This document shows positions 25,801 to 36,599 of a stretch of 64,000 nucleotides of DNA, one piece after another. The stretch's first letter is position 1, and each line of letters starts with the position of its first letter. The stretch spans positions 103,666,282 through 103,730,281 of the forward strand of contig NC_067473.1 of the NCBI RefSeq assembly GCF_947179515.1. Direction: 5' to 3'. Source of the stretch: Apodemus sylvaticus (taxonomy: Eukaryota > Chordata > Mammalia > Rodentia > Muridae). The position numbers and the translations under genes are program-made. A model generated the notes under the pieces. That model did no database searches, had not been told where the DNA came from, and was given only the letters and a program-made list of their open reading frames with translations.

Positions 25801-26875
25801 CTTGTTCTTTGGAGTTAGTTGGTCTTGTCTCTGGCTGATGTTTGAGCCTCCTCAGGGGTTCTGGGGCTATTTCTGCAATACTGTATGGCTGGATTTCCCC
25901 TGTAGCAGATTGCTGATGTTCTGTCCTCCTCTTAGGTGCCCTTGTAGCCCTAGTGTGATTTGCCCCAGATTGTGTCTGTGAACCAGATGGTGCCCGTTTG
26001 CTTCTTCAGGGAGTGCTGAAGGGTGTATGCTGCGGGGACCTTTTCCAAGTGCTGATCACTCTGCTGGGCAGCCGATATCCCAACCAGGTTGGTGCACACA
26101 GGGCTAGCCTAGCTGCTCAGGTCCTGAGTCTAGGCAAAATCCTGGGAGGCCAAGGTCCAAGCAAAGTTCCCCTCGGGCTATGACTGTTTATTTGGTCTGT
26201 CAGGTGGCCAGGATGGTGGGCGTGTGCGCGCTCCCTGAAAGTGCAGGGAGAGTCTGCTGGGCTAACAACCTCCTGGGCGGGTTGACACACAGATGGCCCA
26301 CCGAGCAGCCCAGTTCGTGGGGTCAGTCCAGGGCCTGTTGGGGCCTAGACCCCTGCTATGTTAGCCTCGGGCTATGCCTGTTAGCTGGCTTTGCCTGCTC
26401 GAACTCTCTGGTGTCCTGTAGGCAAAATGGAGGCGCGTGCGTGAGCCAGGCCTGGGCAAAAAACCTCCTGGCTGGGTTGGCACCCTGATGCCTCCCCCCG
26501 CCCCCCCCCCCCCCCGAACAGCCCAGGGCCTGGGTGCAGGCCAACGCCCGTCAGGCTTAGAACCCCGCATGTTGGCCTCAGGTTATATTTGCGTACCTCA
26601 GTCTATCTGATCTCTCTGGAGTCTGAGAACCAAGATGGAGGGAGTCTCCTGTGACTGGCGGAAGACAGAGTTCTGAAGTGACTTCTGTGCAGTGAAAGGC
26701 ACTGTAAATCCGCCACTGCTTGCAGCCCAGCTGGCCAGCAATGGCCAGTGGTCGTGGGCGCAGGGCCTGCCTGGACCCTCTTACCTTGATTCCACTGCTG
26801 ATGGCCTTTCAGCTGGACCAGCCACTGCTGTCACTGCTGCCACCATGACCGCCTCCGCCGCCTCCCAGAGATGTT
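25801..26875 (-). promoter_or_regulatory. L1-D 5' UTR with ~195-211-bp monomers
   Basis: GC- and CpG-rich sequence repeats a 'cctcgggctatg' start (plus-strand view) at 26171 and 26365, with a decayed 'cctcaggttata' at 26576. This gives periods of 194 and 211 bp. Each unit runs to an '(c)aa(g/a)atgg' stretch. A C-run at 26492-26515 lies in the second unit. The sequence between 26700 and 26875 is also GC-rich and holds (gcc)-like codon repeats. It acts as an internal promoter in the family. The monomer is unlike those of L1-A/E and L1-C by eye. Confidence 0.75.
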
Positions 26876-26890
26876 CAGAGATTTCTTCTT
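26876..26890. repeat. Target copy 2, between L1-D and L1-E
   Basis: This copy (cagagatttcttctt) is shared by both elements: it is the right TSD of L1-D and the left TSD of L1-E. Confidence 0.95.
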
Positions 26891-28130
26891 CTTCTTTTTT
26901 TCTTTTAAATATTTTTATTTTCTATATTCTTTGTTTGCATTCCAAATGATTTTCCCTTTCCCGGATCCCCCCTTCCCATATGTCCCATAAACCTGCTTCT
27001 TTCCATCCATTCTCCAATCACCTCCCTCCTTTTTTTCTCTGTCTTCATATTCCCATCCAGTGCTAGATCAATCCTTTCCAGGATCACTCCTTTCCCCATA
27101 CTTCTTCATGGGAGTCATTTGTTATGCGATTTGTGCCTTGGGTATTCAGGGCTTCTGGGGTAATTAATATCCACTTGTCAGAGATTGTATTCCATGTGTA
27201 TTCTTTTGTGACTGGGTTACCTCACTTAGGATGATATTTTCCAGATCAAACCATTTGCCTAAAATTTTTGTGAATTCATTGTTTCTAATTGCTGAGAAGT
27301 ATTCCATTGTGTAAATATACCACATTTTCTGTATCTATTCCTCCTTTGAGGGACATCTGGGTTCTTTCCAGCTTCTGGCTATTATAAATAAGGCTGCTAT
27401 GAACATAATGGAACATGTGTCTTTATTGCATGCCAGGGAATCCTTTGGGTATATGCCCAGGAGAGGTATAGCAGGGTCCTCTGGAAGTGTCATGTCTAGT
27501 TTTCTGAGGAACCACCAGACTGATTTCCAAAGTGGTTGTACCATGTTACAGCCCCGCCAGCAGTGGAGGAGTGTTCCTCTTTCTCCACATCCTTGCCAAC
27601 ACCTGCTGTCTCCTGAATTTTTAATCTTAGCCATTCTGACTGGTGTAAGGTGAAATCTCAGGGTTGTTTTGATTTGCATTTCCCTAATGACTAATGATGT
27701 TGAGCACTTCTTAAGTTGCCTTTCAGCCATCCAAGTTTCTTCAGGTGAAAATTGTTTGTTTAGATCTGTACCCCATTTTTAATAGGGTTATTTGGTTCCC
27801 TGGGCTCTAACTTCTTGAGTTCTTTGTATATATTGGATATCAGCCCTCTATCTGATGTAGAGTTGGTGAATATCCTTTCCCAATTTGAAGGTTTCAATTT
27901 TGTCCTTTTAACAGTGTCCTTTGCCTTACAGAAACTTTGTAATTTTATGAGGTCCCATTTGTCAATTCTTGATCTTAGAGCATAAGCTACTAGTGATCTG
28001 TTCAGGAACTTTTCCCCTGTGCCCATGTCCTCTAGGGCCTTCCTCAGTTTCTTTTCTATTAGTTTCAGTGTGTCTGGTTTTACATGGAGGTCCTTGATCC
28101 ACTTGGAGTGAAGTTTAGTACATGGAGATA

Positions 28131-28145
28131 AGAATGGATCAATTC
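28131..28145. repeat. L1-E1 target-site duplication, left copy
   Basis: The 15-mer 'agaatggatcaattc' is repeated exactly at 28804-28818. It is L1-E ORF2 sequence. Confidence 0.95.
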
Positions 28146-28803
28146 TGGAAGTAAGGTACCCAGTTTTCGGAGGAACCGCCAGACTGATTTCCAGAGTGGT
28201 TGTACCAATTTGCAACCCCACCAGCAGTGGAGGAGTGTTCCTCTTTCTCCACACCCTCTCCAACACCTGCTGTCTCCTGAATTTTTAATCTTAGCCATTC
28301 TGACTGGTGTAAGATGAAATCTTAGGGTTGTTTTAATTTGCATTTCCCTAATGACTAATGAAGTTGAGCATTTTTTAAGATGTTTCTCCGCCATCCGAAG
28401 TTCTTCAGGTGAGAATTCTTTGTTTAACTCTGTACCCCATTTTTTAATAGGGTTGTTTGGTTTTCTGGAGTGTAACTTCTTGAGCTCTTTATATATATTG
28501 GATATTAGCCCTCTATCTGATGTAGGATTGGTGAAGATCTTTTCCCAATTTGTTGGTTGCCACACATCAAATGAGGTACAAGAAGAAAGGAGGAGTGGCC
28601 CCTGGTTCTGGAAAGACTCAGTGAAACAGTATTCAGCAAAACCAGAACGGGGAAGTGGGAAGGGGTGGGTGGGAGGACAGGGGAAGAGAAGGGGGTTTGC
28701 GGGACTTTCGGGGAGTGGGGGGGCTAGAAAAGGGGAAATCATTTGAAATGTAAATAAATTATATCGAATAAAAAAAAAGAATTCAGATGAAAAAAAAAAA
28801 AAA
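28146..28803 (+). mobile_element. L1-E1: 5'-inverted (twin-primed) L1 nested in L1-E
   Basis: The insert is flanked by 15-bp TSDs 'agaatggatcaattc' at 28131-28145 and 28804-28818. Its left part (28146 to about 28561) is ORF2 C-terminal sequence on the minus strand. Its right part (about 28562-28803) is a plus-strand 3' UTR ending in 'aataaa' and A-runs. The two parts meet with a 2-base overlap (cc), and about 500 bp of L1 between them is missing. This is the classic outcome of twin priming. It postdates L1-E, whose sequence it splits. Confidence 0.95.
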
Positions 28804-28818
28804 AGAATGGATCAATTC
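28804..28818. repeat. L1-E1 target-site duplication, right copy
   Basis: Exact copy of 28131-28145, placed right after the A-tail. Confidence 0.95.
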
Positions 28819-31677
28819 GAATTCTTCTGCATACTGACCTCCAATTGAACCAGCCCCATTTGTTGAAAAGGCTATCTTTTTTTCACTGGATGTTTTTGGC
28901 TACTTTGTCGAAGATCAAGTGACCATAGGTGTGTGGGTTCATTTCTGGATCTTCAATTCTATTCCATTGGTCCACTTGTCTGTCACTTTATCAATACCAT
29001 GCAGTTTTTAACACTATTGCTCTGTAGTATTGCTTAAAGTCAGGGATACTGATTCCCCGAGAATTTCTTTTGTGGTTGAGAATAGTTTTAGCTATCCTGG
29101 GTTTTTGTTATTCCAGATGAATTTGAGAATTGCCTTTTCTAACTCTGTGAATAACTGAGTTGGGATGTTGATGGGGATTGCATTGAATCTGTAGATTGCT
29201 TTAGGCAAGCTAGCCATTTTAACTATATTAATCTTGCCGATCCACGAGCATGGCAGATTTTTCCATTTTCTGAGGTCTTTAATTTCCTTCTTCAGAGACC
29301 TGAAGTTCTTGCCATATAGATCTTTCACTTGTTTAGTTAGAGTCACACCAAGATACTTTATATTGTTTGTTGCTATTGTGAAGGGTGTCATTTCTCTAAC
29401 CTCTTTCTCAGCCTGCTTATCCTTTGAGTATAGGAAGGCCACTGATTTGCTTGAGTTGATTTTATAACCAACCACTTTGCTGAAGTTGTTTATCAGCTGT
29501 AGGAGTTCTCTGGTGGAGGTTTTCGGGTCACTTAAGTAGACTATCATCATGTCATCTGCAAATAGAGATAATTTCACTTCTTCCTTTCTGATTTGTATCC
29601 CCTTGATCTCCTTATGTTGTCTAATTGCTCTAGCTAGAACTTCAAGTACTATATTGAAAAGATATGGAGAGAGAGGACAACCATGTCTTAGTCCCTTATT
29701 TTAGTGGGATGTATATTGCTTTAACGATGTTTAGGTATGGGCCTTGAATTCCTGTTCTTTCCAATACTTTTAGCATGAAAGGATGCTGAATTTTGTCAAA
29801 TGCATTTTCTGCATCTAATGAGATGATCATATGGGTTTTTTTCTTTGAGTTTGTTTATGTAGTGGATAGCATTGATGGATTTCCTTATATTGAACCATCC
29901 CTGCATCCCAGGGATGAAGCCTACTTTATCATGGTGGATGATCAATTTGATGTGTTCTTGGATTCGGTTGGCAAGAAATTTATTAAGTATTTTTGCATCA
30001 ATATTCATAAGAGAAACTGGCCTGAAGTTCTCTTTCTTTGTTGGATCTTTGTGTGGTTTTGGTATCAGTGTAATTGTGGCTTCATAGAATAAGTTGGGTA
30101 GAGTTCCTTCTGTTTCTATTTTGTGGAATAGTTTGAAGAGTATTGGTGTTAGTTCTTCTATGAAGGTCTAATAGAATTCTGCACTGAAGCCATCTGGTCC
30201 TGTGCTTTTTTTGGTTGGGAGACTTTCTATGACCCTTTTTATTTCTTCAGGTGTTATGGGACTGTTTAGATGATCTATTTGATCCTGATTTAGTTTTGGT
30301 GTCAGATATTTGTCTAGGAAACTGTCCATTTCCTCCAGATTCTCCAGTTGTGTTGAGTATAGGCTTTTGTAGTAGGATCGAATGATTTTTTGAAATTCCT
30401 CAGTTTCTGTTGTTATATCTTCCTTTTCATTTCTAATTTTGTTAATCTGGATACTGTCTCTGTGCCTTTTGGTTAGTCTGGCTAAGGGTTTATCTATCTT
30501 GTTGATTTTCTCAAAGAACCAGCTCCTGGTTTTGTTGATTCTTTGTATGGTTCTCTTTGTTTCTACTTGATTGATTTCGGCCCTGAGTTTGATGATTTCC
30601 TGCCTTCTACTCCTTCTGGGTGAAATAGCTTCTTTTTGTTCCAGGGCTTTCAGGTGTGTCATTAAGCTGTTGGTGTATACTCTCTCCATTTTCTTTTTGG
30701 AGGCACTCAGGGCTATGAGTTTTATCTTAGCACTGCTTTCATTGTGTCCCATAGATTTGGGTATGTTGTGTCTTCATTTTCATTGTGTTCTAAAAAGTCT
30801 TTAATTTCTTTATTTATTTCATCCTTGACCAAGGTATCATTGAATAGAATATTGTTCAATTTCCACGTGTATATGGGTTTTCTGTTGTTTTTGTTGCTAT
30901 TGAAGACCCCTTTTACTCCATAGTTATCTTATAGGAGGCATGGGATTAGTTCGATCTTCTTATATTTGTTGAGGTCTGTCTTGTGACCATTGTATGGTCG
31001 ATTTTCGAGAAGGTACCAAGAGGTGCTGAGAAAAAGCTATATTCTTTTGCTTTAGGATAGAATGTTCTCTATATATCTGTTAAATATTATTCATCCAAAG
31101 CTTCAATTAGTTTCATTGTGTCCCTGTTGAGTTTCTGTTTTCCTGATCGGTTCACTGAGGAATGTGCAGTGTTGAAGTCACCCACAATTATTGTGTTAGG
31201 TGCAATGTGTGCTTTGAGCTTTAATAAAGTTTCTTTTATGAATAATGGTGCCCTCGCATTTGGAGCATAGATGTTCAGGATTGAGAGTTCTTCTTGTTGT
31301 ATTTTTCCATTGACCAGCAAGAAGTGTCGCTCAGTGTCTCTTTTGATGACTTTGGGTTGAAAGTCAATTTTATCTGATATTAGAATGGCTACTTCAGTTT
31401 GTTTTCTGAGACCATTTGCTTGTAAAATTGTCTTCTAGCCTTTTACTCTAAGGTAGTGTTTGTCTTTGACCCTGAGGTGTGTTTTCTTTATGCAGCAAAA
31501 TGTAGGGTCCTGTTTACGTATCCAGTCAGTAAGTCTTTTTATTGGGGCATTGAGTCCATTGATGTTAAGAGATATTAAGGAATAGTGATTGTTACTTCCT
31601 GTCATTTTTGATGTTATTTTTAAAATTTGATTGGTTAACTTCTTCTGGGTTTGATGAGAGAAGATTACTATCTTGCT

Positions 31678-32865
31678 TTTTCCAGGGTGAAGTTTCCTTC
31701 CTTGTATTGGTGTTTTCCTCTTATTATCCTTTGTAGGGCTGGGTTTGTGGATAGATATTGAGTAAACTTGGTTTTGTCCTCTTAGTTTCTCCATCTATGG
31801 AGATTGAGAGTTTTGCTGGGTATAATAGTTTTGACTGGCATTTGTGTTCTCTTAGAGTCTGCATGAGATATGCCCAGGATCTTCTAGCTTTCATAGTCTC
31901 AGGTGAAAAGTCTGCTGTGATTCTGATAGGTCTTCCTTTTATGTTACTTGGCCTTTTTCTCTTACTGCCTTTAAAATTCTTTCTTTGTTTAGTACATTTG
32001 GTGTTTTGATTATTATGTGACAGGAGGTAGTTCTGTTCTGGTCCAGTCTGTTTGGAGTTCTGTAGGCTTCTTGTATATTCATGGGCATCTCTCTCTTTAG
32101 GTTAGGGAAGTGTTCTTCCATAATTTTTATTGAAGTTATTTGCTGGCCCTTTAAGTTGTAAATCTTCACTCTCATCTATGCCTATAATCCTTAGGTTTGG
32201 TCTTCTCATTGTGTCCTGGATTTCCTGGGTATTTTGGGTTACAAGCTTTTTGCATTTTGCATTTTCTTTAAGTGTTGAGTCCATGGTTTCTATGGTATCT
32301 TCAGCATCTGAGATTCTTTCTTCTATCTCTTGTATTCTGTTGTTGATATTTGCATCTATGTGCCCTGATTTCTTCCCAAGGTTTTCTATCTCCAAAGTTG
32401 TCTCCTTTGAGTTTTCTTAGTAGTTTCTACTTCTGATTTTAGATCCTGGATGGTTTTGCTTAGCTCCTTCACTTGCTTGTTTGTGCTTTCCTGTAATTCT
32501 TTAAGAGCTTTTTATGTTTCCTCTTTCATGACCTCAGCCTGTTGACCAAAGTTCTCCTATATTTCTTTAAGTCATTTTTGCGTTTCCTCCTTATTGGCTT
32601 TTGTATTTTCCTGAATTTCTTTCAATGATTTTTGTGTTTCCCTTGTAAGGGCTTCTAACTTTTGATCCATTTTCTCCTGAATTTCTTTAAGTATGTCCTT
32701 CATATGTTCCTGTACCAGCATCATGACAAGTGATTTTAAATCCAAATCCTGTTTTATTGGTGTGATGGGGTATTCAGGACATGCTGTTAAAGGAGAATTG
32801 GGTTCAGATGCTGCCATATTGCCTTGATTTCTGTTAGTGACGTTCCTGCATTTGCCTTTTGCCAT
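31678..32865 (-). pseudogene. L1-E ORF1 (broken)
   Basis: ATG at 32865 opens MAKGKCRN. The coiled coil with 'ETQKSLKEIQENTKANKEE' and the RRM motif 'NLRIIGIDESEDLQLKGPAN' (near 32150-32230) follow, then the C-terminal domain to TAG at 31678. Frames break near 32570, 32400, 32105 and 31950, and again near 31790, where the frame of the ORF1 end runs on into ORF2. The N-terminal half is almost the same as the L1-A copy, which supports one subfamily. Confidence 0.9.
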
Positions 32866-33478
32866 CTAGTTCTCACTGGTGCTAGTTTGTCTTGTCAATG
32901 CTGGACTCACCAGTGCAAGCTGCCTCTTCCTAGGTGGCCTCTGGTGCACAGCTTACCTCCTGCACTGCCTGGAGACAGGGTGCTGTGGCCCAGGATGTTC
33001 AGATGCTGAAGCAGACACCTGACGGCTCCTGCTGGGTCCTGCTGGACTCACCAGAGCACACTGAGTCCTCCCAGCCGTCCTCCGGATGCCCCTCTTGCCT
33101 CTTCCAGGACCTGGAGATGTGGCTTGCAGCCCAGGCTATTCTGGATCCAGCCCAGGCTATTCTGGATCTGAGGGCTCCTACCAGAGGCCTCAGGACTGGA
33201 ACCTAAGCTCCATGCAGCTGGAGCAAGCTGTGTGCTCCCAGTCTGCTTCCAGGTGCACACCAGGTCTCTGCACTTCCTGGAGACCGAGTGCGGTGGCCCA
33301 GGTTGTTCAGATCCTGAAGCAGACACTTGAAGGCTCCTGCTGCTGGGACCTGCTGGACTCACCAGAGCACACTGCCTCCTCCCAGCCGGCCTCTGGATGC
33401 CCCTCTTGTCTCTTGCAGGACCTGGAGATGTGGCTTTGCAGCCCAGGCTGTTCTGGATCCCAAAGCAGCAATCTGAGC
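32866..33478 (-). promoter_or_regulatory. L1-E 5' UTR monomers (same type as L1-A)
   Basis: The plus-strand motif 'tgctggactc' recurs at about 32899, 33040 and 33351, a spacing of 141 then 311 bp. This mirrors L1-A (142 and 304). The 311-bp step seems to hold two ~150-bp units. Frames read here (for example 32934-33206 and 33086-33532) are promoter sequence, not genes. Confidence 0.75.
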
Positions 33479-33493
33479 CAGAGATTTCTTCTT
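33479..33493. repeat. Target copy 3 of L1-D/L1-E pair
   Basis: This copy (cagagatttcttctt) is followed by 'aaagcaag', which is the original right flank. Confidence 0.95.
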
Positions 33494-34404
33494 AAAGCAA
33501 GATATTTGCCAGTAAAGAGAAGGTCCATCTAGTGAGAAATATCAGCTAAATCCCTTTCATGTTCTTCTGACATCTCAGAGTATCTGACAACTTCAGGAGT
33601 TAATTTGACCATTTTTCCAGCCATCAAATTTATCCATAATCTTTTATGTAGTCTGTGGGGTGTTTAAGATGAGAAATTATCCAAGGAAGAAGAAGCTACC
33701 TGGAATATCTCAGATGAGTTTATAATTCCAGGTCTAGATAAATGATGGCCTAGAATTTTCAGAATTGCACTACTCATGTATATGGAGTTATTGTACCCAC
33801 TAATATTTTCTCAGATATATATGTCTTCGGTGGGATAACTCTAAAACCAATAAAGGATATTGCAATAGTGAAAAGGCATATCAAGGAAGTAAATGAAAAT
33901 TGGGTTTAGATATATTATGAACTCTGGCCATGATATTTACTATGATGAATTTATTTAACTACCGTGAATATTAAGGATTTTCATACCTTACTATCAGAAG
34001 AGTAATCATTGTGCCATAGAGACACTTACTGATTGTAGTAAGAATCAGAACATGAAATATTAATCTAGCTTTTGACACCTGGTAGATATAGATTATAATA
34101 GTGAACCTCAGCTGTCAGCTTAACACACCTGGAAAGAGTGAACTTCAGTTGAGAAATTGGGCCCGCCTCTGTGAAATTTCCTTTTTTTGTCTTTTATAAA
34201 AATGCTTTCATTTTATGAAATCATCCTGTAGAAATTATCATGCCATTTTCAAGCAAAGGGTACTTTTATGATTCTCCTTCCCTCTGTCCCTCACACCTCC
34301 CTTTTCTCCTCCTCCTTGAGCCTGATCTCCACTCCAGATCCCTTTACTCTTTACATCCCATGTATTCTTGGGTTTACTCCCTATCTTGCAATCTGCTTAT
34401 ATTC
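33494..34404. other. Non-coding stretch with a possible rodent-repeat scrap
   Basis: Mostly unrecognised AT-rich sequence. Around 34100-34190 a 'cacctggaaagagtgaactt' segment resembles the repeat at 15533-15850. Confidence 0.4.
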
Positions 34405-36205
34405 TCTTTTTTCCTTTTTTATTTTTATTAATCATTCCATTTGTTTACATCTCAAATGATATCCCACTTCCCGGTACCCTCTGCCACCCCCATCACACAT
34501 CTGCCCTCCCCCCTCACTTTTGTGGTATGAAAGTACTTCCCCACACACCCACACTCTCCTGCCCCACTGCTCCAGAATCCCCCTTCTCTGGGGCATCAGA
34601 CCTCACCAGAGCAAGGTCATCTTCTGCTACATATGTATCTAGAGCCATGGATTCCTCTAGGTACACTCCTTGCTTGGTGGGCTAGTCTCTGGGAGACCTG
34701 GGTAGTAGGGCCAGCTTATGTTGTTCTTCCAGTGGGGTTGCAATTCCCCCTTCGCTCCTCCAGTCCTTCTGCCAGCTGCCCCACCAGGTTCCATGAGTTC
34801 AGTATGATGGTTGTCTCCAAGCATCTACATCTGCACTGGTCAGTTGCTGTCTGGACTTTCCCAGGAACTGTCACACCAGGTTCCTCTCCACAAGCGTCTC
34901 TCGACAACAGCAACAGTGTTGGGTTTGGTGTCTGCAGACATGAAGTCTCCCCAGGTGGGGCCATCCCCTGGTTGACCCTTCCTTCAGTCTCTGTTCCATT
35001 TTTTGTCCCTGTTCTTTCTTTGGAAAGGAACATTTCTGTGTTAAAAAACTTTGAGATGGGTAGGTGGCCTCTTCCATTGACCAGGGTCCATGCCTAACTA
35101 CTGGAGGTAGTCTCCAAAGGTTCCATGTCTCCCTTCTCTTCACATTACAGGTAAAGTCAAACACATTGGGTCCTGGGAGCCTGACATTTCTCTGGTGCCT
35201 GGGACCCTCCAGTGCCTATCATCAGTTCCAATTTTTACTCAATTTCCTGACCCTCTGCACCTCTCTCACGTCTCCTTCAGATTCTGATACTGCCACCCTT
35301 ATTTCCTCCTCCTCCTTTTTCCCTCCCTTGTCCCCCTCTCATTCCATTTCCCACAATCATTCTGCATTCCCCTCAATGCTAGACTGGTGCATACATGCTG
35401 TGGTCTTCCTTCCTTCTACGCTCAATATAGTCTATAGGTTGTATCATAGGCATTGTGAGTCTTTGGGTTAGTATCCACTTAGTAGTGAGTACATGCCATG
35501 TGTCTTCTTTTGTGTCTGGTTTACTTCACTCAGGATGATATTTTTTAGTTTCATCCATTTGCCTGTGAATTTCATGAAGTCATTGTTTTTAATCACTGAC
35601 TAGTACTCCATTGTGTAAATGTACCACATTTTCTGTATCTGTTCTTTTGTTGAGTGGCATCTGGGTTCTTTCCAGGTTCTGGCTATGAATATAGTGGAGT
35701 ATGTGTCCTTGTTATATGTTGGAGCATTTTTGGGTATATGCCCAGGAGCAATATAGCTGGGTCTTCATGTAGAACTATTTCCAATTTTCTCAGGAACCAC
35801 CAGACTGATTTCCAGAGTGGTTGTACCAGCTTGAAATTCTACCAGCAGTGGAGGAGTGTTCCTCTTTCTCCATATCCTCGCCAACATCTGCTGTCATCTG
35901 CTGAGTTTTTGATCTTTGACATTTTGACTGGTGTGAGGTAGAATCTCAGGGTCATTTTGAGTTTCATTTCTCTGATGACTAAGGATGTTGAACATTTAAG
36001 TTTTTCTTGGCCATTCAAGATTCCTCAGTTGAGAATTCTCTATTTAGCTCTGTACCCCATTGTGAAGGGCGTCGTTTCCTTAATTTCTTTCTCAGCCCAT
36101 TTATCCTTCGAGTATAGAAAGGCTATTGAGTTGCTTGAGTTAATTTTATATCCAGCCATTTTGCTTAAGTTGTTTATCAGCTGAAGGAGTTTTCTGGTGG
36201 GATCA
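34405..36205 (-). mobile_element. L1-F: older Lx-like L1, long 3' UTR, internal deletion
   Basis: A minus-strand L1 has a tail near 34405, a long (~1.07 kb) 3' UTR to about 35480, then the ORF2 C terminus (cysteine-rich motif near 35870) up to about 36060. At 36061 the sequence jumps to ORF2 sequence just after the FADD box ('gtgaagggcgtc' on plus) and stops near 36205. Roughly 1 kb of ORF2 is therefore deleted. The long 3' UTR and greater divergence point to an older Lx-type element than L1-A to L1-E. The frame at 34633-35097 lies within this UTR and is not a gene. Confidence 0.8.
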
Positions 36206-36272
36206 GGTCCAACACTGTGTTTCTGCTCCCAGCCGGCACAGGTGAGAACCACCTGCTTATACTCTCTTACTT

Positions 36273-36451
36273 CCCTTTTTTTCATATATATATATATATA
36301 TATATATTTTTTTTCAAGACAGGGTTTCTCTGCATAGCCCTGGCTGTCCTGGAACTCACTCTGTATATCAGGCTAGCCTCGAACTCAGAAATCCACCTGC
36401 ATCTGCCTCCCAGAGAGCTGGGATTAGAGGCATGCGCCACCACCACCTGGC
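36273..36451 (-). mobile_element. B1 SINE with 13-bp TSD
   Basis: Antisense B1 (7SL-derived) runs from about 36315 to 36451, with the expected 'agacagggtttctctgc' end and 'gggattagaggcatgcgcca' at the other. Its tail, on the left in this orientation, contains a T-run and an AT microsatellite (36285-36306). The TSD 'tactctcttactt' lies at 36260-36272 and 36452-36464, identical. B1 is mobilised by L1 enzymes. Confidence 0.96.
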
Positions 36452-36599
36452 TACTCTCTTACTTTCTTGTCCAGAGTATCTTCAGACTTTACTTACACTT
36501 ACACCAGCCTACATATATACATAAATAAATTATGGCTATTGTCAGCACATGGAGAAAACAAGAATTTTGTCCTTCTGTGTTGTTTTTTATTCAGTTTTA

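Larger units (their letters stand above)
20400..26875 (-). mobile_element. L1-D: full-length LINE-1, first of a stacked pair
   Basis: A minus-strand L1 has its tail and 3' UTR at 20400-20656, ORF2 at 20657-24476, ORF1 at 24537-25800 and a monomer-bearing 5' UTR up to 26875. It lies between two identical 15-bp target copies. Its 3' end type (antisense of 'catttgaaatgtaaata') differs from that of L1-E. By the geometry of target-primed insertion it should be the older of the pair, because only its right-hand TSD keeps the TT/AA nick site that L1-E then used. Confidence 0.93.
27164..31605 (-). pseudogene. L1-E ORF2 (broken, interrupted by another L1)
   Basis: ATG at 31605 opens MTGSNNHYSLISLN. 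The endonuclease keeps GDFN near 31180. The reverse transcriptase box has an extra Met codon, reading FADDMMIVY near 29550. Stops or frameshifts fall near 31320, 31000, 30750, 30168 and 29700. A 658-bp L1 insertion with a 15-bp TSD splits the C-terminal part at 28146. The cysteine-rich C-x3-C-x7-H-x4-C region survives near 27560, and the normal stop is at 27164. No active protein is expected. Confidence 0.92.
26891..33478 (-). mobile_element. L1-E: full-length LINE-1, second of the stacked pair
   Basis: A minus-strand L1 has its tail and 3' UTR at 26891-27163, ORF2 at 27164-31605 (carrying a nested insertion), ORF1 at 31678-32865 and a monomer 5' UTR at 32866-33478. Identical 15-bp TSDs lie at 26876-26890 and 33479-33493. 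Without the nested insertion and its duplicated target it is about 5.9 kb. Its UTR types match L1-A. It stands directly upstream (on the minus strand) of L1-D, giving a 13-kb head-to-tail pair. Confidence 0.94.

Noticed and set aside
25754..26949. CpG-rich region as a host CpG-island promoter
   Set aside because: It is the 5' UTR monomer array of L1-D, set directly upstream of its ORF1.
32934..33532. Frames of 90-148 codons
   Set aside because: They lie in the L1-E 5' UTR monomers and repeat with them.
34633..35164. Frames of 97-154 codons that look gene-like
   Set aside because: They fall in the GC-rich long 3' UTR of the old L1-F; similar sequence occurs at 58310-59425.
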